A stretch of DNA of 64,000 bases from Caldalkalibacillus salinus (GCF_016745835.1 NZ_JAERVL010000007.1:1-64000), one strand, 5' to 3'. Shown: positions 41,101 through 52,709, counted from the first letter of the stretch. The notes: a model not told the origin generated them from the letters alone. Made by a program: numbers and translations.

Positions 41101-41973
41101 TTAGCACAGCTTTGCAAGCACCATACGCTCTAACCCTTGATAATCCTTTTTGGTTTGTATCCGTGCATCAGGGTATGCGGACCGTATCATGTCATGCACC
41201 TTCTGAGCTTGGTCAATGCCAACTTCAAAAGCGAGCCATCCTCCCGGCTGCACTAAATACTTAGATTGCTGTATAAGCTGACGGTAGTGATATAATCCGT
41301 CTTCTGCGGAGAATAAGGCCACATGAGGTTCATACTCAACCACCTGACGTTCTAGGTGCTGATCAGTTCTTGCCACATACGGCGGATTTGATACGAGTAT
41401 TTGCACCGTTTCGTGAAGTGTTATAAGCGGTTCTGCTAGATCACCTTGAAAAAACTGCACGTGAGCTTCAAGTCTTTGAGCATTGCGTTTAGCTATGGCT
41501 AGCGCGTCTGAAGAGATATCTGTGGCCTTCACGCTCATTCGAGGTTCTTCTAAAGCCAAACTAACGGCGATAGCACCGCTCCCCGTACCGACATCTACAA
41601 CTGTAACCTCATCATTCTCTGTCCATAGCGATGAATCCTGCTTTGCATGAGACAAAACTTGCTCGACTAACAATTCGGTCTCCGGTCGAGGGATCAGCAC
41701 GGCAGGCGTTACCTCAAAGGTGCGACCGTAAAAATCTTGTTCACCGATCACATACTGATACGGCTCACCTGACAGTACGCGCTCTAGATCAGCCTGATAC
41801 CCTGTCCAAGTTGTATGGTCTATGCGCTGTTCCAATAAGGTAAGCCAAGTAGAAACACCCTCGACATTTGCATGATACCGTAACAACCAATCCGCGATCT
41901 TTGGGTTTTGATTCTTCTGTTCTAATAAAGAAGAAGCCCTCCTCAGGGCTTCTCTATACGTCATCATACTCAT
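41101..41973 (-). CDS. prmC: Release factor glutamine methyltransferase PrmC
   Basis: Methylates the glutamine of the GGQ motif in release factors. The 290-residue protein has an N-terminal helical domain, the SAM motif [13 protein letters not shown] and the catalytic NPPY (VSNPPYVAR). The ATG overlaps the prfA stop (ATGA), tying it to its substrate gene. Confidence 0.95.
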   Translation of the reverse strand: MSMMTYREALRRASSLLEQKNQNPKIADWLLRYHANVEGVSTWLTLLEQRIDHTTWTGYQADLERVLSGEPYQYVIGEQDFYGRTFEVTPAVLIPRPETELLVEQVLSHAKQDSSLWTENDEVTVVDVGTGSGAIAVSLALEEPRMSVKATDISSDALAIAKRNAQRLEAHVQFFQGDLAEPLITLHETVQILVSNPPYVARTDQHLERQVVEYEPHVALFSAEDGLYHYRQLIQQSKYLVQPGGWLAFEVGIDQAQKVHDMIRSAYPDARIQTKKDYQGLERMVLAKLC

Positions 41974-43043
41974 GACTCTTCGACCTTCTTCAGCATTTCT
42001 GCTTGCTCATGTACGTTAAGAGCGTCAATAATTTCGTCCAACTCTCCATTGAGTACCTGATCAAGCTTGTGTAGGGTTAAGTTAATACGGTGATCTGTGA
42101 CACGACTTTGAGGGAAGTTGTACGTCCGGATACGCTCACTACGGTCCCCAGTTCCCACCGCGGACTTACGTATACTTGCGTATTCTGACTGTGCTTCCTG
42201 CTGGTATTTATCGTAGACACGCGCACGTAACACCTTCATCGCCTTATCCTTGTTCTTATGCTGAGATTTTTCATCCTGACAGGATACAACAATACCGGTA
42301 GGCAAGTGGGTTAAACGCACAGCGGATTGTGTTGTATTGACGTGCTGCCCCCCTGCACCACTGGCATAGAACACGTCTACACGAACGTCCTTATCATGGA
42401 TTTCAACATCAATGTCTTCTACCTCAGGGAGGACGGCGACCGTCGCCGTGGATGTATGAATTCGACCACCTGACTCCGTCGTAGGTATACGTTGGACACG
42501 ATGGGCCCCGCTTTCGTATTTCAAACGGCTATAAGCCCCGTTACCGTTAATTTGGAAAACGACTTCTTTATAGCCACCCACATCATTCGCACTTTCCTCA
42601 ATCACGTCAATCTTCCATCCTTGGCTCTCTGCATATCTGGTATACATTTTAAACAGATCCCCTGCGAACAAGGCAGCCTCGTCACCTCCGGCAGCCCCAC
42701 GAATTTCAAAAATGACGTTCTTTTCATCGTTGGGGTCCTTAGGGAGGAGCAGAATCTGAAGACGTCCTTCTAATTCTTCTTTGCTTTCCGTTAGCTCTGA
42801 AATCTCGAGCTTAACCATCTCTCTCATTTCATCATCAAGCTTGTCTTCTAGCATCGACTTCGCATCATCAAGCTGCTCAGTGACTTCTTTATACTCGCGA
42901 TAGGCGACAACTGTATCTTCTAAATCCGATTGTTCTTTCGAATATTCTCTCAGTTTTTTTGGATCGTTTGTTATGGCTGGATCACATAAAAGCTGGCTTA
43001 GCTCTTCGTAGCGATCCTCTAATGATTGTAATCGATCGTACAC
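41970..43043 (-). CDS. prfA: Peptide chain release factor 1
   Basis: Terminates translation at UAA and UAG. The 357-residue protein has the full domain set and the GGQ motif in [17 protein letters not shown]. An intact RF1 means UAG should work as a stop in this organism, which bears on the amber codons in nuoC. Confidence 0.97.
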   Translation of the reverse strand: MYDRLQSLEDRYEELSQLLCDPAITNDPKKLREYSKEQSDLEDTVVAYREYKEVTEQLDDAKSMLEDKLDDEMREMVKLEISELTESKEELEGRLQILLLPKDPNDEKNVIFEIRGAAGGDEAALFAGDLFKMYTRYAESQGWKIDVIEESANDVGGYKEVVFQINGNGAYSRLKYESGAHRVQRIPTTESGGRIHTSTATVAVLPEVEDIDVEIHDKDVRVDVFYASGAGGQHVNTTQSAVRLTHLPTGIVVSCQDEKSQHKNKDKAMKVLRARVYDKYQQEAQSEYASIRKSAVGTGDRSERIRTYNFPQSRVTDHRINLTLHKLDQVLNGELDEIIDALNVHEQAEMLKKVEES

Positions 43044-43090
43044 GTTTTTCCACCTCGCTTACTAAAGCCTAACATTACAATTATAGAACA

Positions 43091-43708
43091 CTAGCGTTCT
43101 TCCGTCAAAGGTTTCCAGTCTGTTAGTGACGCCTTCCCTTTGACCTCATGACAATGGCGGCAACGAGGTTCATAGCTCTCTGATGCACCCACCATAATAA
43201 CAGGGTCGTTGACGTGGGCCGGTCTACCATCAATTAACCTCTGTGTACGGCTCGCAAGTGAACCACAGGACGCACAGATGGCATGAAGTTTGGTGACATA
43301 CTCGGCAATGGCGAGAAGGCCTTGTATAGGGCCAAAGGGTTCTCCTCTGAAATCCTGGTCTAACCCGGCACAGATGACTCGCAAACCTTTATCAGCTAGG
43401 GTTTGTACAACGGGTACGATACCTTCATCAAAGAATTGAACTTCATCTATCGCTATACAATCTGCATCTTCTGGTACGGCACGCAAAAGATCTGAGGAGT
43501 GCTCGACCGCTTGAGCTTCTAGGGACATGCCACTGTGAGAAACGATGGCAGCTTTACTATATCGATCATCTATGACGGGTTTGTACACGCTCACGGTCAT
43601 CTTTGCTAATTCAGCTCTATGTATACGTCGAATCAGTTCTTCACTTTTACCGGAGAACATGCTTCCACAAACCAGTTCCACCCAACCATGATTCTTCACA
43701 ATATGCAT
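43091..43708 (-). CDS. tdk: Thymidine kinase
   Basis: Salvage phosphorylation of thymidine. The 205-residue type II enzyme has the P-loop [10 protein letters not shown], the DEVQFFD motif and two Cys pairs (CASC, CRHC) for structural zinc. The ATG at 43706-43708 has AGGAG upstream; the longer reading would overlap the rpmE terminator region. Confidence 0.96.
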   Translation of the reverse strand: MHIVKNHGWVELVCGSMFSGKSEELIRRIHRAELAKMTVSVYKPVIDDRYSKAAIVSHSGMSLEAQAVEHSSDLLRAVPEDADCIAIDEVQFFDEGIVPVVQTLADKGLRVICAGLDQDFRGEPFGPIQGLLAIAEYVTKLHAICASCGSLASRTQRLIDGRPAHVNDPVIMVGASESYEPRCRHCHEVKGKASLTDWKPLTEER

Positions 43709-43742
43709 TACTGACACTCCTAAAATAAATATATGATGTAAA

Positions 43743-43771
43743 AAAACAGGCAAGAAAAGCTTGCCTGTTTT
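43743..43771 (-). terminator. Intrinsic terminator of rpmE
   Basis: A 12-bp perfect stem AAAACAGGCAAG with its complement is followed on the minus strand by a run of T, 34 bases after the rpmE stop. One of the clearest terminators in the window. Confidence 0.9.
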
Positions 43772-43804
43772 ACAGCTTTGATTACAGCTTTGTTAAAGCA
43801 CACC

Positions 43805-44005
43805 TTATTTAAGGTTATATTTTTTCTTAAAGCGATCCACACGTCCACCTGCATCCACAAACTTCTGCTTCCCAGTGAAGAATGGGTGGCATGCAGAGCA
43901 GATCTCAACGCGTAAGTCCGCTTTTACTGAACCAGTTTCAAATTCATTTCCACACGCACAAGTGACTTTAGCTACTTGATAATTTGGGTGAATTTCTGGT
44001 TTCAT
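43805..44005 (-). CDS. rpmE: Ribosomal protein L31
   Basis: A 66-residue L31 of the zinc-binding (C+) type, with CACG and CSACH providing the Cys ligands. The ATG at 44003-44005 has AAGGAG 9 bases upstream; the ATG two codons earlier is too close to that site. Zinc-independent L31 forms lack these cysteines, so this is the zinc-replete copy. Confidence 0.95.
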   Translation of the reverse strand: MKPEIHPNYQVAKVTCACGNEFETGSVKADLRVEICSACHPFFTGKQKFVDAGGRVDRFKKKYNLK

Positions 44006-44072
44006 TTGCATTCACTCCTTTACGCCCTGAATCATATTCGAAACAGAGTTAATCGTTCGTCACACATGCCTG

Positions 44073-44101
44073 ATTATAGCACGTGGTGACAGGAGTTGCA
44101 A
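44073..44101 (-). promoter_or_regulatory. Sigma-A-type promoter of rpmE
   Basis: TTGCAA (44096-44101) and a consensus TATAAT (44073-44078) on the minus strand have a 17-base spacer, about 70 bases before the rpmE start. Confidence 0.65.
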
Positions 44102-44110
44102 TAGCACCTT

Positions 44111-45100
44111 TTAAGGTAGGTGATTGATAGGATTAACGGGTCTATTGTTTATCCGAATCTCAAAGTGCAAATGGTAGCCTGTCGCATGTCCGGTTTGACC
44201 CATATACCCAATCGTTTCGCCTTGTGAGATGTGCATGCCTTCTGAGACGGTCATACTGCTGAGATGTGCATAATACGTTTCTAAACCATCACCATGACTA
44301 ATAATGACAAGATTCCCATATCCCCCTCTATGGTAGTACGCGTCTGTTACAACACCTGATTGTGCTGCGACAATCGGTGCGTTAGCGCGCTGGGCGTTAG
44401 ATATATCTATACCATTATGTGGTTTTCCCCATCTCATGCCATATGTACTGGTCAAAGTACCGTCTAAAGGCCAAATAAAAGAACCGTCTACCTTGGCATC
44501 TTGAGAACGAGAGGCCACCGTCACTTGACCCTTCTCTGCATATCGCCTCGGCGTTGAGAGGGGTTGGTGTACGGGCTCTGCTGGGGCTTGAGGCAAGTGG
44601 ATTTCTTGTCCCGGATACAAAGCTGGGTTCGATTCAATTACCATGCGATTATTCGCTAGTATATCCTCTAGTGGAATGCCCTGTTCTCTGGCAATGCTTT
44701 CTACTGTTTCTCCATGTTTAACCACATATTTTCTTTCCTTCAGTGGAATCTTCAGTTTTTCTCCTATAGATAATTGGTGCTTGTTTTCAATATGATTTAT
44801 TCTCATAATCTCAGACTGTTTGACATCATGGGCAACGGCAATACCTGACAGTGTGTCCCCTTCTTGTACTTCGTAAGTCAACGTATGATGATGGTCCTGA
44901 TTCATCTCAGCTTTTACCCTTTTAAGGGGATTGACATAACTTCTAACGGCCTTATCAAATAGATGTGCTTCCAAATGTTCTATGTCGTCCTCAAGAAAAT
45001 CTACGGATCTTCCTGTAGCAGCCCCTGCTTCAGTGACTGAAAGTGCAGTTGCACCCGTTATTAATAAAGCGGAGGTGACTACTTGCTTCGTTTTGTCCAC
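44111..45100 (-). CDS. Secreted LysM/M23 peptidoglycan endopeptidase
   Basis: A 329-residue exported protein: signal peptide (about residues 4-28), two LysM wall-binding repeats (about 73-118 and 124-168; YEVQEGDTLSGIA and YVVKHGETVESIA) and an M23 peptidase domain. The zinc motifs HNGIDI and HLHFEI are intact, so it should be active, unlike SpoIIQ. The GTG at 45098-45100 has AAGGAGGG upstream; upstream ATGs lie beyond or inside the rho terminator and are rejected. Confidence 0.9.
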   Translation of the reverse strand: MDKTKQVVTSALLITGATALSVTEAGAATGRSVDFLEDDIEHLEAHLFDKAVRSYVNPLKRVKAEMNQDHHHTLTYEVQEGDTLSGIAVAHDVKQSEIMRINHIENKHQLSIGEKLKIPLKERKYVVKHGETVESIAREQGIPLEDILANNRMVIESNPALYPGQEIHLPQAPAEPVHQPLSTPRRYAEKGQVTVASRSQDAKVDGSFIWPLDGTLTSTYGMRWGKPHNGIDISNAQRANAPIVAAQSGVVTDAYYHRGGYGNLVIISHGDGLETYYAHLSSMTVSEGMHISQGETIGYMGQTGHATGYHLHFEIRINNRPVNPINHLP

Positions 45101-45158
45101 AGATCTTCCCTCCTTCATGTCGTTCTTTTCATGTTTATGTATGTGAACATAAAAAAAT

Positions 45159-45198
45159 ACCAGAAACCTATTCATCATTACTGTGATAGGTTCCTGGT
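45159..45198 (-). terminator. Intrinsic terminator of rho
   Basis: A 13-bp stem with one G-T pair (45159-45171 with 45186-45198) is followed by seven T on the minus strand, 22 bases after the rho stop. Confidence 0.88.
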
Positions 45199-45220
45199 GC
45201 GGGTTAAGTTGAGCTGATGA

Positions 45221-46522
45221 TTATGAGGCAGACGTTTTAGTGCGTGTCGTTCGCTTGCTTCTACCTTTATCTTCGTCTTCCGCTCCTTCAAAGAGCGCCA
45301 TAAATTCTTCGTTCGTTTTTGTTCGTTTAATTTTACGTATAAACTGATCAGTAAAGTCAGAGGATTCGCTCATGTTCTTTCTGATCATCCAAAGCTTCTC
45401 TAGATCTTCGGTTGATAGTAGAAGTTCTTCTCTACGCGTACCGGATCGACGGATATCAATAGCTGGGTAGATTCTTCTCTCTGCTAGTTTACGATCGAGA
45501 TGGAGCTCCATGTTACCAGTTCCCTTGAATTCTTCATAGATGACGTCATCCATCCGAGAACCTGTATCTACAAGGGCTGTAGCAAGAATCGTGAGGCTGC
45601 CCCCTTCCTCGATATTTCTAGCTGCACCAAAGAAACGTTTCGGTCGGTGGAAAGCGGCGGGATCAATACCGCCTGATAACGTACGACCACTTGGCGGGAT
45701 TACGAGGTTGTATGCTCGAGCTAAGCGCGTAATACTATCTAGTAATATCACGACATCTCTCTTGTGTTCAATCAGACGTTGTGCCCGCTCTAAAACCAGC
45801 TCTGCCACACGTATATGATTCTCCGGAACTTCATCAAAGGTTGAGCTGACGACTTCCCCTTTAACAGAACGTTGCATGTCCGTCACTTCTTCTGGTCTCT
45901 CATCTATCAGTAAAACGATGAGCTCCGTATCAGGATGATTGGTGGATATACTGTTCGCAATTTCTTGGATTAAAACGGTTTTTCCGGCTTTGGGTGGGGC
46001 CACGATAAGACCACGTTGGCCTAAGCCTACAGGCGCGATCAGATCCATCATTCTAGAAGAGAGGTTTTTGGGTTGCGCTTCTAGCACCATCTTTTCGTTA
46101 GGATAGAGTGGCGTGAGGGCTGGGAAGTGAGGCCTTTCTTTGGCAAGCTCTGGGTCCTCCCCGTTTACGGCACTGACATGAAGGAGGCCAAAGTACCTTT
46201 CATTTTCTTTAGGGGGTCTAACCTTCCCTGATACCTTGTCGCCATTACGCAATTCAAACCTTCGAATCTGTGAAGCGGAGATGTAGATGTCCTCTGAGGA
46301 TGGAAGGTAGTTAATCGGTCGTAGGAAACCGTAACCCTCTTGTAGGATTTCTAGGACACCCTCCATAAACATAAAGCCGTCTTTCTCTGCTTGTGCTTTA
46401 AGGATGGCAAAGATCAATTCCTTTTTCTTTAATTGACTGTAATACTGGATATGATAGTCTTTAGCTAGTTTGTATAAATCCTTTAAATTCATAACTTCAA
46501 GTTCTGTAATATTTACAGACAT
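45221..46522 (-). CDS. rho: Transcription termination factor Rho
   Basis: Hexameric RNA-dependent ATPase. The 433-residue protein has the Rho N-terminal helical domain, the cold-shock RNA-binding domain and the ATPase core with Walker A APPKAGKT. It lies 28 bases after glpX and is probably co-transcribed. Its presence is relevant to the long untranslated stretches predicted in nuoC and between atpG and atpD. Confidence 0.97.
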   Translation of the reverse strand: MSVNITELEVMNLKDLYKLAKDYHIQYYSQLKKKELIFAILKAQAEKDGFMFMEGVLEILQEGYGFLRPINYLPSSEDIYISASQIRRFELRNGDKVSGKVRPPKENERYFGLLHVSAVNGEDPELAKERPHFPALTPLYPNEKMVLEAQPKNLSSRMMDLIAPVGLGQRGLIVAPPKAGKTVLIQEIANSISTNHPDTELIVLLIDERPEEVTDMQRSVKGEVVSSTFDEVPENHIRVAELVLERAQRLIEHKRDVVILLDSITRLARAYNLVIPPSGRTLSGGIDPAAFHRPKRFFGAARNIEEGGSLTILATALVDTGSRMDDVIYEEFKGTGNMELHLDRKLAERRIYPAIDIRRSGTRREELLLSTEDLEKLWMIRKNMSESSDFTDQFIRKIKRTKTNEEFMALFEGAEDEDKGRSKRTTRTKTSAS

Positions 46523-46550
46523 GAACGAAACACCACTTTTCTACTATATA

Positions 46551-47519
46551 TTATGATTTAATGACCATGTTGGGTTTTTTCTCTAAGCGGTGGTCCGCGT
46601 TAATAAATCTGACAGTTCCCGACTTTGCACGCATAACGATGGATTGCGTTGTGCCCATGCTACCTTTGAACCTGACGCCACGGAGTAATTCTCCATCCGT
46701 TACACCCGTTGCGGCAAATATACAGTCATCCCCGCGAACCAAATCTTCCATGCGTAATACTTGACTAGGGTTGGTCACTCCCATTCGCAAGCAACGATCA
46801 TACTCCTCTTGGGTTTGAGGTAAGAGACGCCCTTGTAATTCCCCGCCCAAACATTTTAATGCCACGGCTGCAATGACCCCTTCAGGCGCGCCACCTGAGC
46901 CAAATAAAATATCCACACCCGTGTCATCAAATGCAGTATTAATTGCGGCTGCCACGTCACCGTCTGAGATGAGCTTAATTCTAGCACCTGCTTCTCTCAC
47001 ATCCTCCACAATCTTTGAATGCCGGTCGCGGTCTAGTATAACAGCCACGAGATCAGTCACATCACGATTTAATGCGTGAGCGACCGCTTTTAAATTATCT
47101 TTGACTGGGGCATCAATGTCAACTCTTCCTACAGCTGCTGGCCCAACTGCAATTTTGTCCATATACATATCTGGGGCGTGTAAAAGGTTGCCTTTCTCTG
47201 CTACGGCAATAACGGAAAGCGCATTCCATGTTCCCTTTGCGACAATATTTGTCCCTTCTAATGGATCAACTGCAACATCTAATTCAGGGCCGCCGCCCAT
47301 TCCGAGGTCTTCCCCGATATAAAGCATAGGGGCTTCATCCATCTCGCCCTCACCAATGACAACGGTCCCCTGCATAGGCACCGTATCAAAAACAGTTCTC
47401 ATCGCTGTAGTAGCCGCCTCATCCGCCTCGTCTTTCATTCCTCTTCCCATCCAACGTGCAGACGCGAGTGCAGCTGCCTCTGTGACTCGTACCAATTCCA
47501 TCGTTAAACTTCTCTCCAT
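46551..47519 (-). CDS. glpX: Fructose-1,6-bisphosphatase class II (GlpX)
   Basis: Gluconeogenic phosphatase, 322 residues, with the metal-binding DPLEGTN and [11 protein letters not shown] motifs. It stands upstream of rho and downstream of murA2 and fba/fsa, as in B. subtilis. Confidence 0.95.
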   Translation of the reverse strand: MERSLTMELVRVTEAAALASARWMGRGMKDEADEAATTAMRTVFDTVPMQGTVVIGEGEMDEAPMLYIGEDLGMGGGPELDVAVDPLEGTNIVAKGTWNALSVIAVAEKGNLLHAPDMYMDKIAVGPAAVGRVDIDAPVKDNLKAVAHALNRDVTDLVAVILDRDRHSKIVEDVREAGARIKLISDGDVAAAINTAFDDTGVDILFGSGGAPEGVIAAVALKCLGGELQGRLLPQTQEEYDRCLRMGVTNPSQVLRMEDLVRGDDCIFAATGVTDGELLRGVRFKGSMGTTQSIVMRAKSGTVRFINADHRLEKKPNMVIKS

Positions 47520-47722
47520 GTTTCTCCCTCCTATATATTCGCCATTATGTTTGTGAGGCCATTTTTAGCCACATCCATACACTTATTCTCTATTAGTATA
47601 GCATTTTATTGCAATTAGTGTATCACAAATGGTGAAAAGGCGACAAAATTGGGTGAATGAGGAGAGCGTTTTTCATAGTATTGTTGTTTGATTAATAACT
47701 TGTTTGAGGAGTAAGGAGAGAG

Positions 47723-47747
47723 AGGCTAATGACATGACCATTAGCCT
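47723..47747 (-). terminator. Hairpin after murA2
   Basis: A 9-bp perfect stem AGGCTAATG / CATTAGCCT with a 7-base loop begins at the murA2 stop codon. No T-tract follows, so it may be only a weak terminator. Confidence 0.4.
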
Positions 47748-49039
47748 TAATACCGATCGAGCATCACAATCTTGGAAGGTTCCTGATCTGAATTTCTCCA
47801 TGTTTCTGCACCTAATGCCTTTAGTTTAGCTTCTAAATACTCGTATCCACGGTCAATGTGTTCGACACCACTGATTTCTGTAATGCCATTGGCGATGAGA
47901 CCTGCTACGACGAGCGCAGCACCTGCACGTAAATCTGATGCTGTCACCTTTGTCCCTTGCAGTGGGGTTGAACCATCAATAATAGCGGACCGCCCTTCTA
48001 CCTTAATATTGGCGCCCATTCTACGTAGTTCATCAACATGCTTAAAGCGTGCGCTGTAGATCGTATCTGTGACAATGCTCGTCCCTTTCGCTTGGGTGAG
48101 AAGGGTCGTCATGGGCTGTTGCAGATCCGTTGGAAACCCTGGATGTACAAGGGTCTTGATATCTACGGAGCTAAATTCACCAGCAGAACCGTCCACGAGC
48201 ATTTGGTCATCCTTGGTGTCAATGCGTACACCAACCTCTCGAAGTTTAGACATGAGAGACTCCATATGTTTAGGGATCACATTATCCAGGATGACTTGAC
48301 CTCGGGTAGCGGCTGACGCGATCATAAATGTACCTGTCTCAATGCGATCAGGAATAATGGTGTGTCTACATCCTTTTAAGTAATCCACACCTTCAATACG
48401 GATGACATCCGTTCCTGCTCCCTTAATCTTAGCACCCATAGATGATAATAAGGTCGCTACATCAATGATCTCAGGTTCCTTTGCTGCATTTTCAATGATG
48501 GTTCTCCCTTTTGCTCGAACAGCGGCGAGCATGATATTGATGGTCGCACCTACACTAACAACATCAAGGTAAATACGAGCACCCCGGAGTTCCTTAGCAA
48601 CGATAGAGATGGCACCATGGTCATTTGTCACCTCAGCACCTAAAGCCTCAAATCCCTTGATGTGTTGGTCGATTGGGCGAGGCCCTAAATTACACCCCCC
48701 AGGCAAGCCTACACACGCTTGACCGAATTTGCCAAGCAAAGCACCCATAAGATAATAAGAAGCTCTCAGCTTTTTGACTTTGCCATTGGGTAATGGGATC
48801 TCTTTCATCTTACGTGGGTCAACGTAAAATTCACCATTGTTTAACTCCGTTTTGCCCCCCAGGTCTTGGAGCAGATCTGCAAAGATACGCACGTCACTAA
48901 TACCAGGTAAGTTTTCAATCGTGGTTGGGCCATCAGCGAGGATGGTGGCTGGAATCAAGGCGACGGCACTGTTTTTTGCACCGCTGATTGTGACCTTTCC
49001 TTGCAAAGGTTTGCCACCATGAATATATAACTTGTCCAT
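47747..49039 (-). CDS. murA2: UDP-N-acetylglucosamine 1-carboxyvinyltransferase MurA2
   Basis: The second MurA copy (MurAB/MurZ type) common in low-GC Gram-positives. It has 430 residues with Lys22 in SGAKN and Cys116 in [15 protein letters not shown], so it should be active and fosfomycin-sensitive. The position between fsa and glpX is the usual one for this paralogue. Confidence 0.95.
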   Translation of the reverse strand: MDKLYIHGGKPLQGKVTISGAKNSAVALIPATILADGPTTIENLPGISDVRIFADLLQDLGGKTELNNGEFYVDPRKMKEIPLPNGKVKKLRASYYLMGALLGKFGQACVGLPGGCNLGPRPIDQHIKGFEALGAEVTNDHGAISIVAKELRGARIYLDVVSVGATINIMLAAVRAKGRTIIENAAKEPEIIDVATLLSSMGAKIKGAGTDVIRIEGVDYLKGCRHTIIPDRIETGTFMIASAATRGQVILDNVIPKHMESLMSKLREVGVRIDTKDDQMLVDGSAGEFSSVDIKTLVHPGFPTDLQQPMTTLLTQAKGTSIVTDTIYSARFKHVDELRRMGANIKVEGRSAIIDGSTPLQGTKVTASDLRAGAALVVAGLIANGITEISGVEHIDRGYEYLEAKLKALGAETWRNSDQEPSKIVMLDRY

Positions 49040-49139
49040 TCCTCTTCTCCTTCCTAGTCCATCTTAGCTGCTAGAAGATATTATCATCATTATTACCACT
49101 TTTACTGTATTAAAAAACCTAATCTTAAGATTTATGTTG

Positions 49140-49787
49140 TTATGTGTTCTTAGCGTTCTCCCAGTCGGCTAAAAACTTTTCAATACCTTGATCGGTTAAA
49201 GGGTGTTGGGTCATTTGTTCTATGACTTTCGAAGACATGGTTCCGATATGAGCGCCACTTAAAGCCGCTTGGGTCACATGTTGAGGATGGCGTATTGAGG
49301 CCGCAATGATTTGCGTTTCAATGTGGTGGACGGTGAAGAGCTCTGCAATCTCAGCAATGAGGTCTATACCGTTATGACCAATATCATCTAGTCTTCCTAA
49401 GAACGGAGATACATAAGTGGCGCCGGCTCTTGCGGCTAACAACGCTTGGTTAGCAGAGAAAATGAGTGTCACGTTCGTTTTAAGTCCTTTGCGATGAAAC
49501 TCAGAGACAGCCTTGAGTCCTTCAGTAGTCATCGGGACTTTAATCGTGATCTGAGGGGCAATAGCCGCTAGCTCCTCCCCTTCCTTAACCATATCGGTGG
49601 CTTTCTCACTGACAACCTCAGCGCTCACAGAACCCTGAACGAAGGAACAGATGTCTTTCAATCTTTCTTTAAAATTTGCCCCTTCTTTGGCCACAAGACT
49701 TGGATTTGTGGTCACACCTGCCAAAATGCCCATGTCGTAAACCTTACGAATCTCTTCAAGATTCGCTGAATCAACAAAAAATTTCAT
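49140..49787 (-). CDS. fsa: Fructose-6-phosphate aldolase / transaldolase (short type)
   Basis: A 215-residue Schiff-base enzyme with Lys83 in KVPMTTEG and the N-terminal [13 protein letters not shown]. The short family includes both fructose-6-phosphate aldolases and Bacillus transaldolases, and the sequence alone does not decide between them. Central carbon metabolism, next to fba. Confidence 0.92.
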   Translation of the reverse strand: MKFFVDSANLEEIRKVYDMGILAGVTTNPSLVAKEGANFKERLKDICSFVQGSVSAEVVSEKATDMVKEGEELAAIAPQITIKVPMTTEGLKAVSEFHRKGLKTNVTLIFSANQALLAARAGATYVSPFLGRLDDIGHNGIDLIAEIAELFTVHHIETQIIAASIRHPQHVTQAALSGAHIGTMSSKVIEQMTQHPLTDQGIEKFLADWENAKNT

Positions 49788-49839
49788 AAAGAGAAACCCC
49801 TTTCGCTTCAGTATAGTCTATTTTCCACTCTGTATAAAG

Positions 49840-49868
49840 GTAATAACGTTAATATCTTCTGCAGTCAA
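49840..49868 (-). promoter_or_regulatory. Putative promoter of fsa
   Basis: Minus-strand TTGACT (49863-49868) and TATTAC (49840-49845) are 17 bases apart, about 50 bases before fsa. A 13-base inverted repeat ACATCA-T-TGATGT lies further upstream at 49924-49936. The rest of the 49788-50084 gap is AT-rich with nothing else evident. Confidence 0.45.
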
Positions 49869-50084
49869 CCCAACCACTATGTACAAACGTATTCGTGTGC
49901 GCTCACATATATATGACGTTTGGACATCATTGATGTGTAAGCGCGCCCACGAGAAACAAACGTGTTGGCTCTTTTGAATAACCACTAAAAGATTTAAATA
50001 TATAAATATGACCTTCTAGATAAAAGGGTATCGCTTCTATCATGAAGATCATATTTATCATAAGCTTATATTTGTTGTCTGAAT

Positions 50085-50948
50085 TTAGGCTTTGTTGCTG
50101 GAGCCAAACTCACGCATCTTAGAAATAACCGTCTCCTTGATGCTGTCTCTCGCTGGCCCTAGATACTTACGTGGGTCATATAATTCAGGTTTCTCATCTA
50201 GAACTTGGCGTACAGTCTTAGCAGAAGAGATTTGGTTTTCTGTATTCACATTGATTTTCGCTGTACCTAAGGAGATCGCATGTTGAATGTCTTTTGTCGG
50301 AATCCCGGTCCCTCCATGTAGCACAAGTGGTACCCCTGTGAGCTTTTGAACTTCTTCCATGCGGTCAAACCCTAAGTTAGGTTCTCCTTTATAAGGACCG
50401 TGAACAGATCCTAAAGCTGGTGCGAAGCAGTCGACGTTCGTTTCACGTACGAGTTGTTCACATTCTGATGGTATAGCGTACGCTGCCTCAGCGTCTTCCA
50501 CGACGAGGTCATCTTCTTGACCACCGATTCTGCCAAGCTCAGCTTCAACGGATACCCCAAGAATATGGGCTACTTCAACAACTTTTTTAGTTAAAGCAAT
50601 ATTTTCTTCTAGCGGATAGTGAGAACCGTCAATCATAACGGATGTGAATCCAGCATGAATCGCTTTTACACAACTCTCAAAAGATGAACCGTGATCGAGG
50701 TGTATCGCAACGGGTACATCAACTTCATAATGATCCATAAGCTCTTGAACCATGGATACAACAAACTTAAAGCCACCCATATAGCGCGCAGCACCTTCAC
50801 TTACACCCAGAATGACCGGTGAGTTTTCCTCTTGTGCTGCTTGCAGAATCGCTTGTGTAAATTCAAGGTTGTTTAAATTGAATTGTCCCACAGCATATTG
50901 ACCTTCTACTGCTGTGTTTAACATGTCTCGCATTGAAACTAATGGCAT
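50085..50948 (-). CDS. fba: Class II fructose-bisphosphate aldolase
   Basis: Zinc-dependent aldolase of glycolysis, 287 residues. The zinc-binding HLDHGSSFE and LHGGTGIP motifs are present. The ATG at 50946-50948 has GGTGGAG upstream. It is 22 bases after kce, so it can be read from the spo0F-kal-kce transcript; in B. subtilis fba directly follows spo0F. Confidence 0.96.
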   Translation of the reverse strand: MPLVSMRDMLNTAVEGQYAVGQFNLNNLEFTQAILQAAQEENSPVILGVSEGAARYMGGFKFVVSMVQELMDHYEVDVPVAIHLDHGSSFESCVKAIHAGFTSVMIDGSHYPLEENIALTKKVVEVAHILGVSVEAELGRIGGQEDDLVVEDAEAAYAIPSECEQLVRETNVDCFAPALGSVHGPYKGEPNLGFDRMEEVQKLTGVPLVLHGGTGIPTKDIQHAISLGTAKINVNTENQISSAKTVRQVLDEKPELYDPRKYLGPARDSIKETVISKMREFGSSNKA

Positions 50949-50970
50949 AATCTCCACCCTTTCCACTTTT

Positions 50971-51789
50971 TTATATCTGTTTTAGATTTAACAGCTGTCT
51001 GGCTTCCACAGGTGTGGCTACTTCTCTCCCAACTTCTTTAGCAAAGCGGACGACGCGTTCGACTAACTGAGCGTTCGAATCCGCGAGAACGCCTTTTTGA
51101 AAATAAATATTATCTTCAAACCCAACCCTCACATGTCCGCCCATGAGTAGTGCATGAAGGGCCATGGGAAGTTGGTGTCGCCCTATCCCAGCGACCGTCC
51201 ATGTCGCTCCTTGGGGTAAGTTCTGTACCAATGCAAGGAGATTATGTATAGTCGCGGGTATACCGCCTGGTACGCCCATGACGAAATCAAAATGGGCATG
51301 CCCTTCAACTATTCCATCTCTCAATAAGTGCAAGGCATTGTTTATCATTCCCATTTCAAAGATTTCGAATTCAGGCTGGACTTTTTCTCTTATCATCGTC
51401 TCAGCCAATGTCTTGATATCTTCAGGTGTATTCATGAAAACACCTGAACCAAAATTAACCGTTCCGGTGGTGAGCGTGGCCATTTCAGGCTGAAGTAATA
51501 GAGGCTGCATACGTTCTTGTAGTGTCATCCCGACAGCGCCACCCGTAGAAACTTGTACTATTATATCACATCGTTTGCGGATATGATGATATATTTGCGC
51601 ATAGCGTTCCCTGTCCTGTGTCGGTGTCCCATCATCAAGCCTTGCATGAATATGGGCTATAGAGGCGCCAGCGTGGTAAGCTTTCACTACCTCATCAGCC
51701 ACTTCTTCAGGTGTATAGGGAATATTTGGATGATGCTCACGTGTCACTTCAGCACCATTGACAGCAGCTGTGATGATGAGTTTATCCAT
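50971..51789 (-). CDS. kce: 3-keto-5-aminohexanoate cleavage enzyme (BKACE/DUF849)
   Basis: Zinc enzyme that cleaves a beta-keto acid with acetyl-CoA; in lysine fermentation Kce turns 3-keto-5-aminohexanoate into acetoacetate and 3-aminobutyryl-CoA. At 272 residues, His46 and His48 (AHIHAR) sit exactly where the known zinc ligands do, and Arg221/Glu225/Asp226 (RVGFEDN) match the catalytic set with a small offset. Other BKACE members act on other beta-keto acids, but the neighbouring kal favours the lysine-type substrate. The ATG at 51787-51789 overlaps the kal stop by 8 bases. Confidence 0.82.
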   Translation of the reverse strand: MDKLIITAAVNGAEVTREHHPNIPYTPEEVADEVVKAYHAGASIAHIHARLDDGTPTQDRERYAQIYHHIRKRCDIIVQVSTGGAVGMTLQERMQPLLLQPEMATLTTGTVNFGSGVFMNTPEDIKTLAETMIREKVQPEFEIFEMGMINNALHLLRDGIVEGHAHFDFVMGVPGGIPATIHNLLALVQNLPQGATWTVAGIGRHQLPMALHALLMGGHVRVGFEDNIYFQKGVLADSNAQLVERVVRFAKEVGREVATPVEARQLLNLKQI

Positions 51790-52189
51790 CCGTTTGGCCT
51801 CTCGTTTTTTGTTGTTTGTCTTTTGGAACAACGCACGTACCAGAAGCCTGGCATACTAAGATGGGGGTAGATAGTACAGTAGCAGCAGAGGGAGATTGCG
51901 GGTCACGACTGCCTTCAATCACTTTATACGCTTCAAATGTTATTTTGCGCGAAGTGTTGCCGACTTTCACAATACTCCCTTTTGCTTCTACATAATCACC
52001 GGCATATACAGGCGCTGTGAATTCTACGTTGTCATAAGCCACAAATAGACCTTCGTCCCCATCATGTCTGATGAGTAATTCTGTTGCCACATCTCCAAAA
52101 AGGGACAGCATTCTAGCTCCATCCACTAATTCTCCACCGTAATGGGCGTCTGCTTGGGACATACGTAAACGAATCATCACGTCGCTCAT
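51782..52189 (-). CDS. kal: 3-aminobutyryl-CoA ammonia-lyase-like hotdog protein
   Basis: A 135-residue hotdog-fold protein. The stretch [20 protein letters not shown], with [11 protein letters not shown] further on, resembles Kal, which removes ammonia from 3-aminobutyryl-CoA to crotonyl-CoA, the step after Kce. The ATG at 52187-52189 has GAGGAGAGG upstream and starts 11 bases after the spo0F stop. A general acyl-CoA thioesterase is the alternative. Crotonyl-CoA would feed the acyl-CoA dehydrogenase/Hbd/thiolase genes at the right end. Confidence 0.75.
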   Translation of the reverse strand: MSDVMIRLRMSQADAHYGGELVDGARMLSLFGDVATELLIRHDGDEGLFVAYDNVEFTAPVYAGDYVEAKGSIVKVGNTSRKITFEAYKVIEGSRDPQSPSAATVLSTPILVCQASGTCVVPKDKQQKTRGQTDG

Positions 52190-52200
52190 ATCGCCTCTCC

Positions 52201-52575
52201 TCACTTTGGCACGGATGCCAGGTAATCTCCGACCATCTGCCTTAATTCATCAATATCAAACGGCTTTGTGAAATGCGTTAATGCACCGAGTTGCATCGCT
52301 TCTTGGATGAGGTCTAGTTCACCATATGCTGTAATCATAATCACCTGAACCTCTTGGTTATAAGCTTTGATTCGTCTTAATATTTCAAGTCCATCCATTC
52401 CCGGTATTTTCATATCTAGGATGACAAGGTCTGGCTCATTTTTTTCAACAAGTTCTAAGGCTTGTTTACCATTTGCAGCTTGAAATGTCTGATAGCCTTC
52501 TTTGCGAAAGACTTCGTCAAGTAATACACGTATTCCATACTGGTCATCAACAATGAGGATTTTGTTACTATCCAA
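52201..52575 (-). CDS. spo0F: Sporulation response regulator Spo0F
   Basis: Single-domain response regulator of the sporulation phosphorelay. From the TTG at 52573-52575 it is 124 residues, the same length as B. subtilis Spo0F, with Asp10, Asp11, phosphoacceptor Asp54, Thr82 and Lys104 all in register. A GTG four codons earlier is closer to the binding site but off the family start. It is behind a sigma-H-like promoter and heads the spo0F-kal-kce-fba stretch. Confidence 0.95.
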   Translation of the reverse strand: MDSNKILIVDDQYGIRVLLDEVFRKEGYQTFQAANGKQALELVEKNEPDLVILDMKIPGMDGLEILRRIKAYNQEVQVIMITAYGELDLIQEAMQLGALTHFTKPFDIDELRQMVGDYLASVPK

Positions 52576-52626
52576 GACCTTAAACACCTTCCTTTTAAGA
52601 TGACATAATCTGACCTATTAGGTTAG

Positions 52627-52653
52627 ATTCGCTAGATGTCAGCATATTCCTCT
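52627..52653 (-). promoter_or_regulatory. Sigma-H-like promoter of spo0F
   Basis: On the minus strand AGAGGAATA (52645-52653) matches the sigma-H -35 consensus RNAGGAWWW, and after 11 bases AGCGAAT (52627-52633) matches the -10 core RNNGAAT. It lies about 50 bases before the spo0F start. Sigma-H transcription of spo0F is established in B. subtilis. A Spo0A box was not recognised. Confidence 0.65.
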
Positions 52654-52709
52654 TAAATAACTAAAAATTCTTCGTTATTAGAGGGGTTGGGAAAGTGTTG
52701 TGACGGGAA

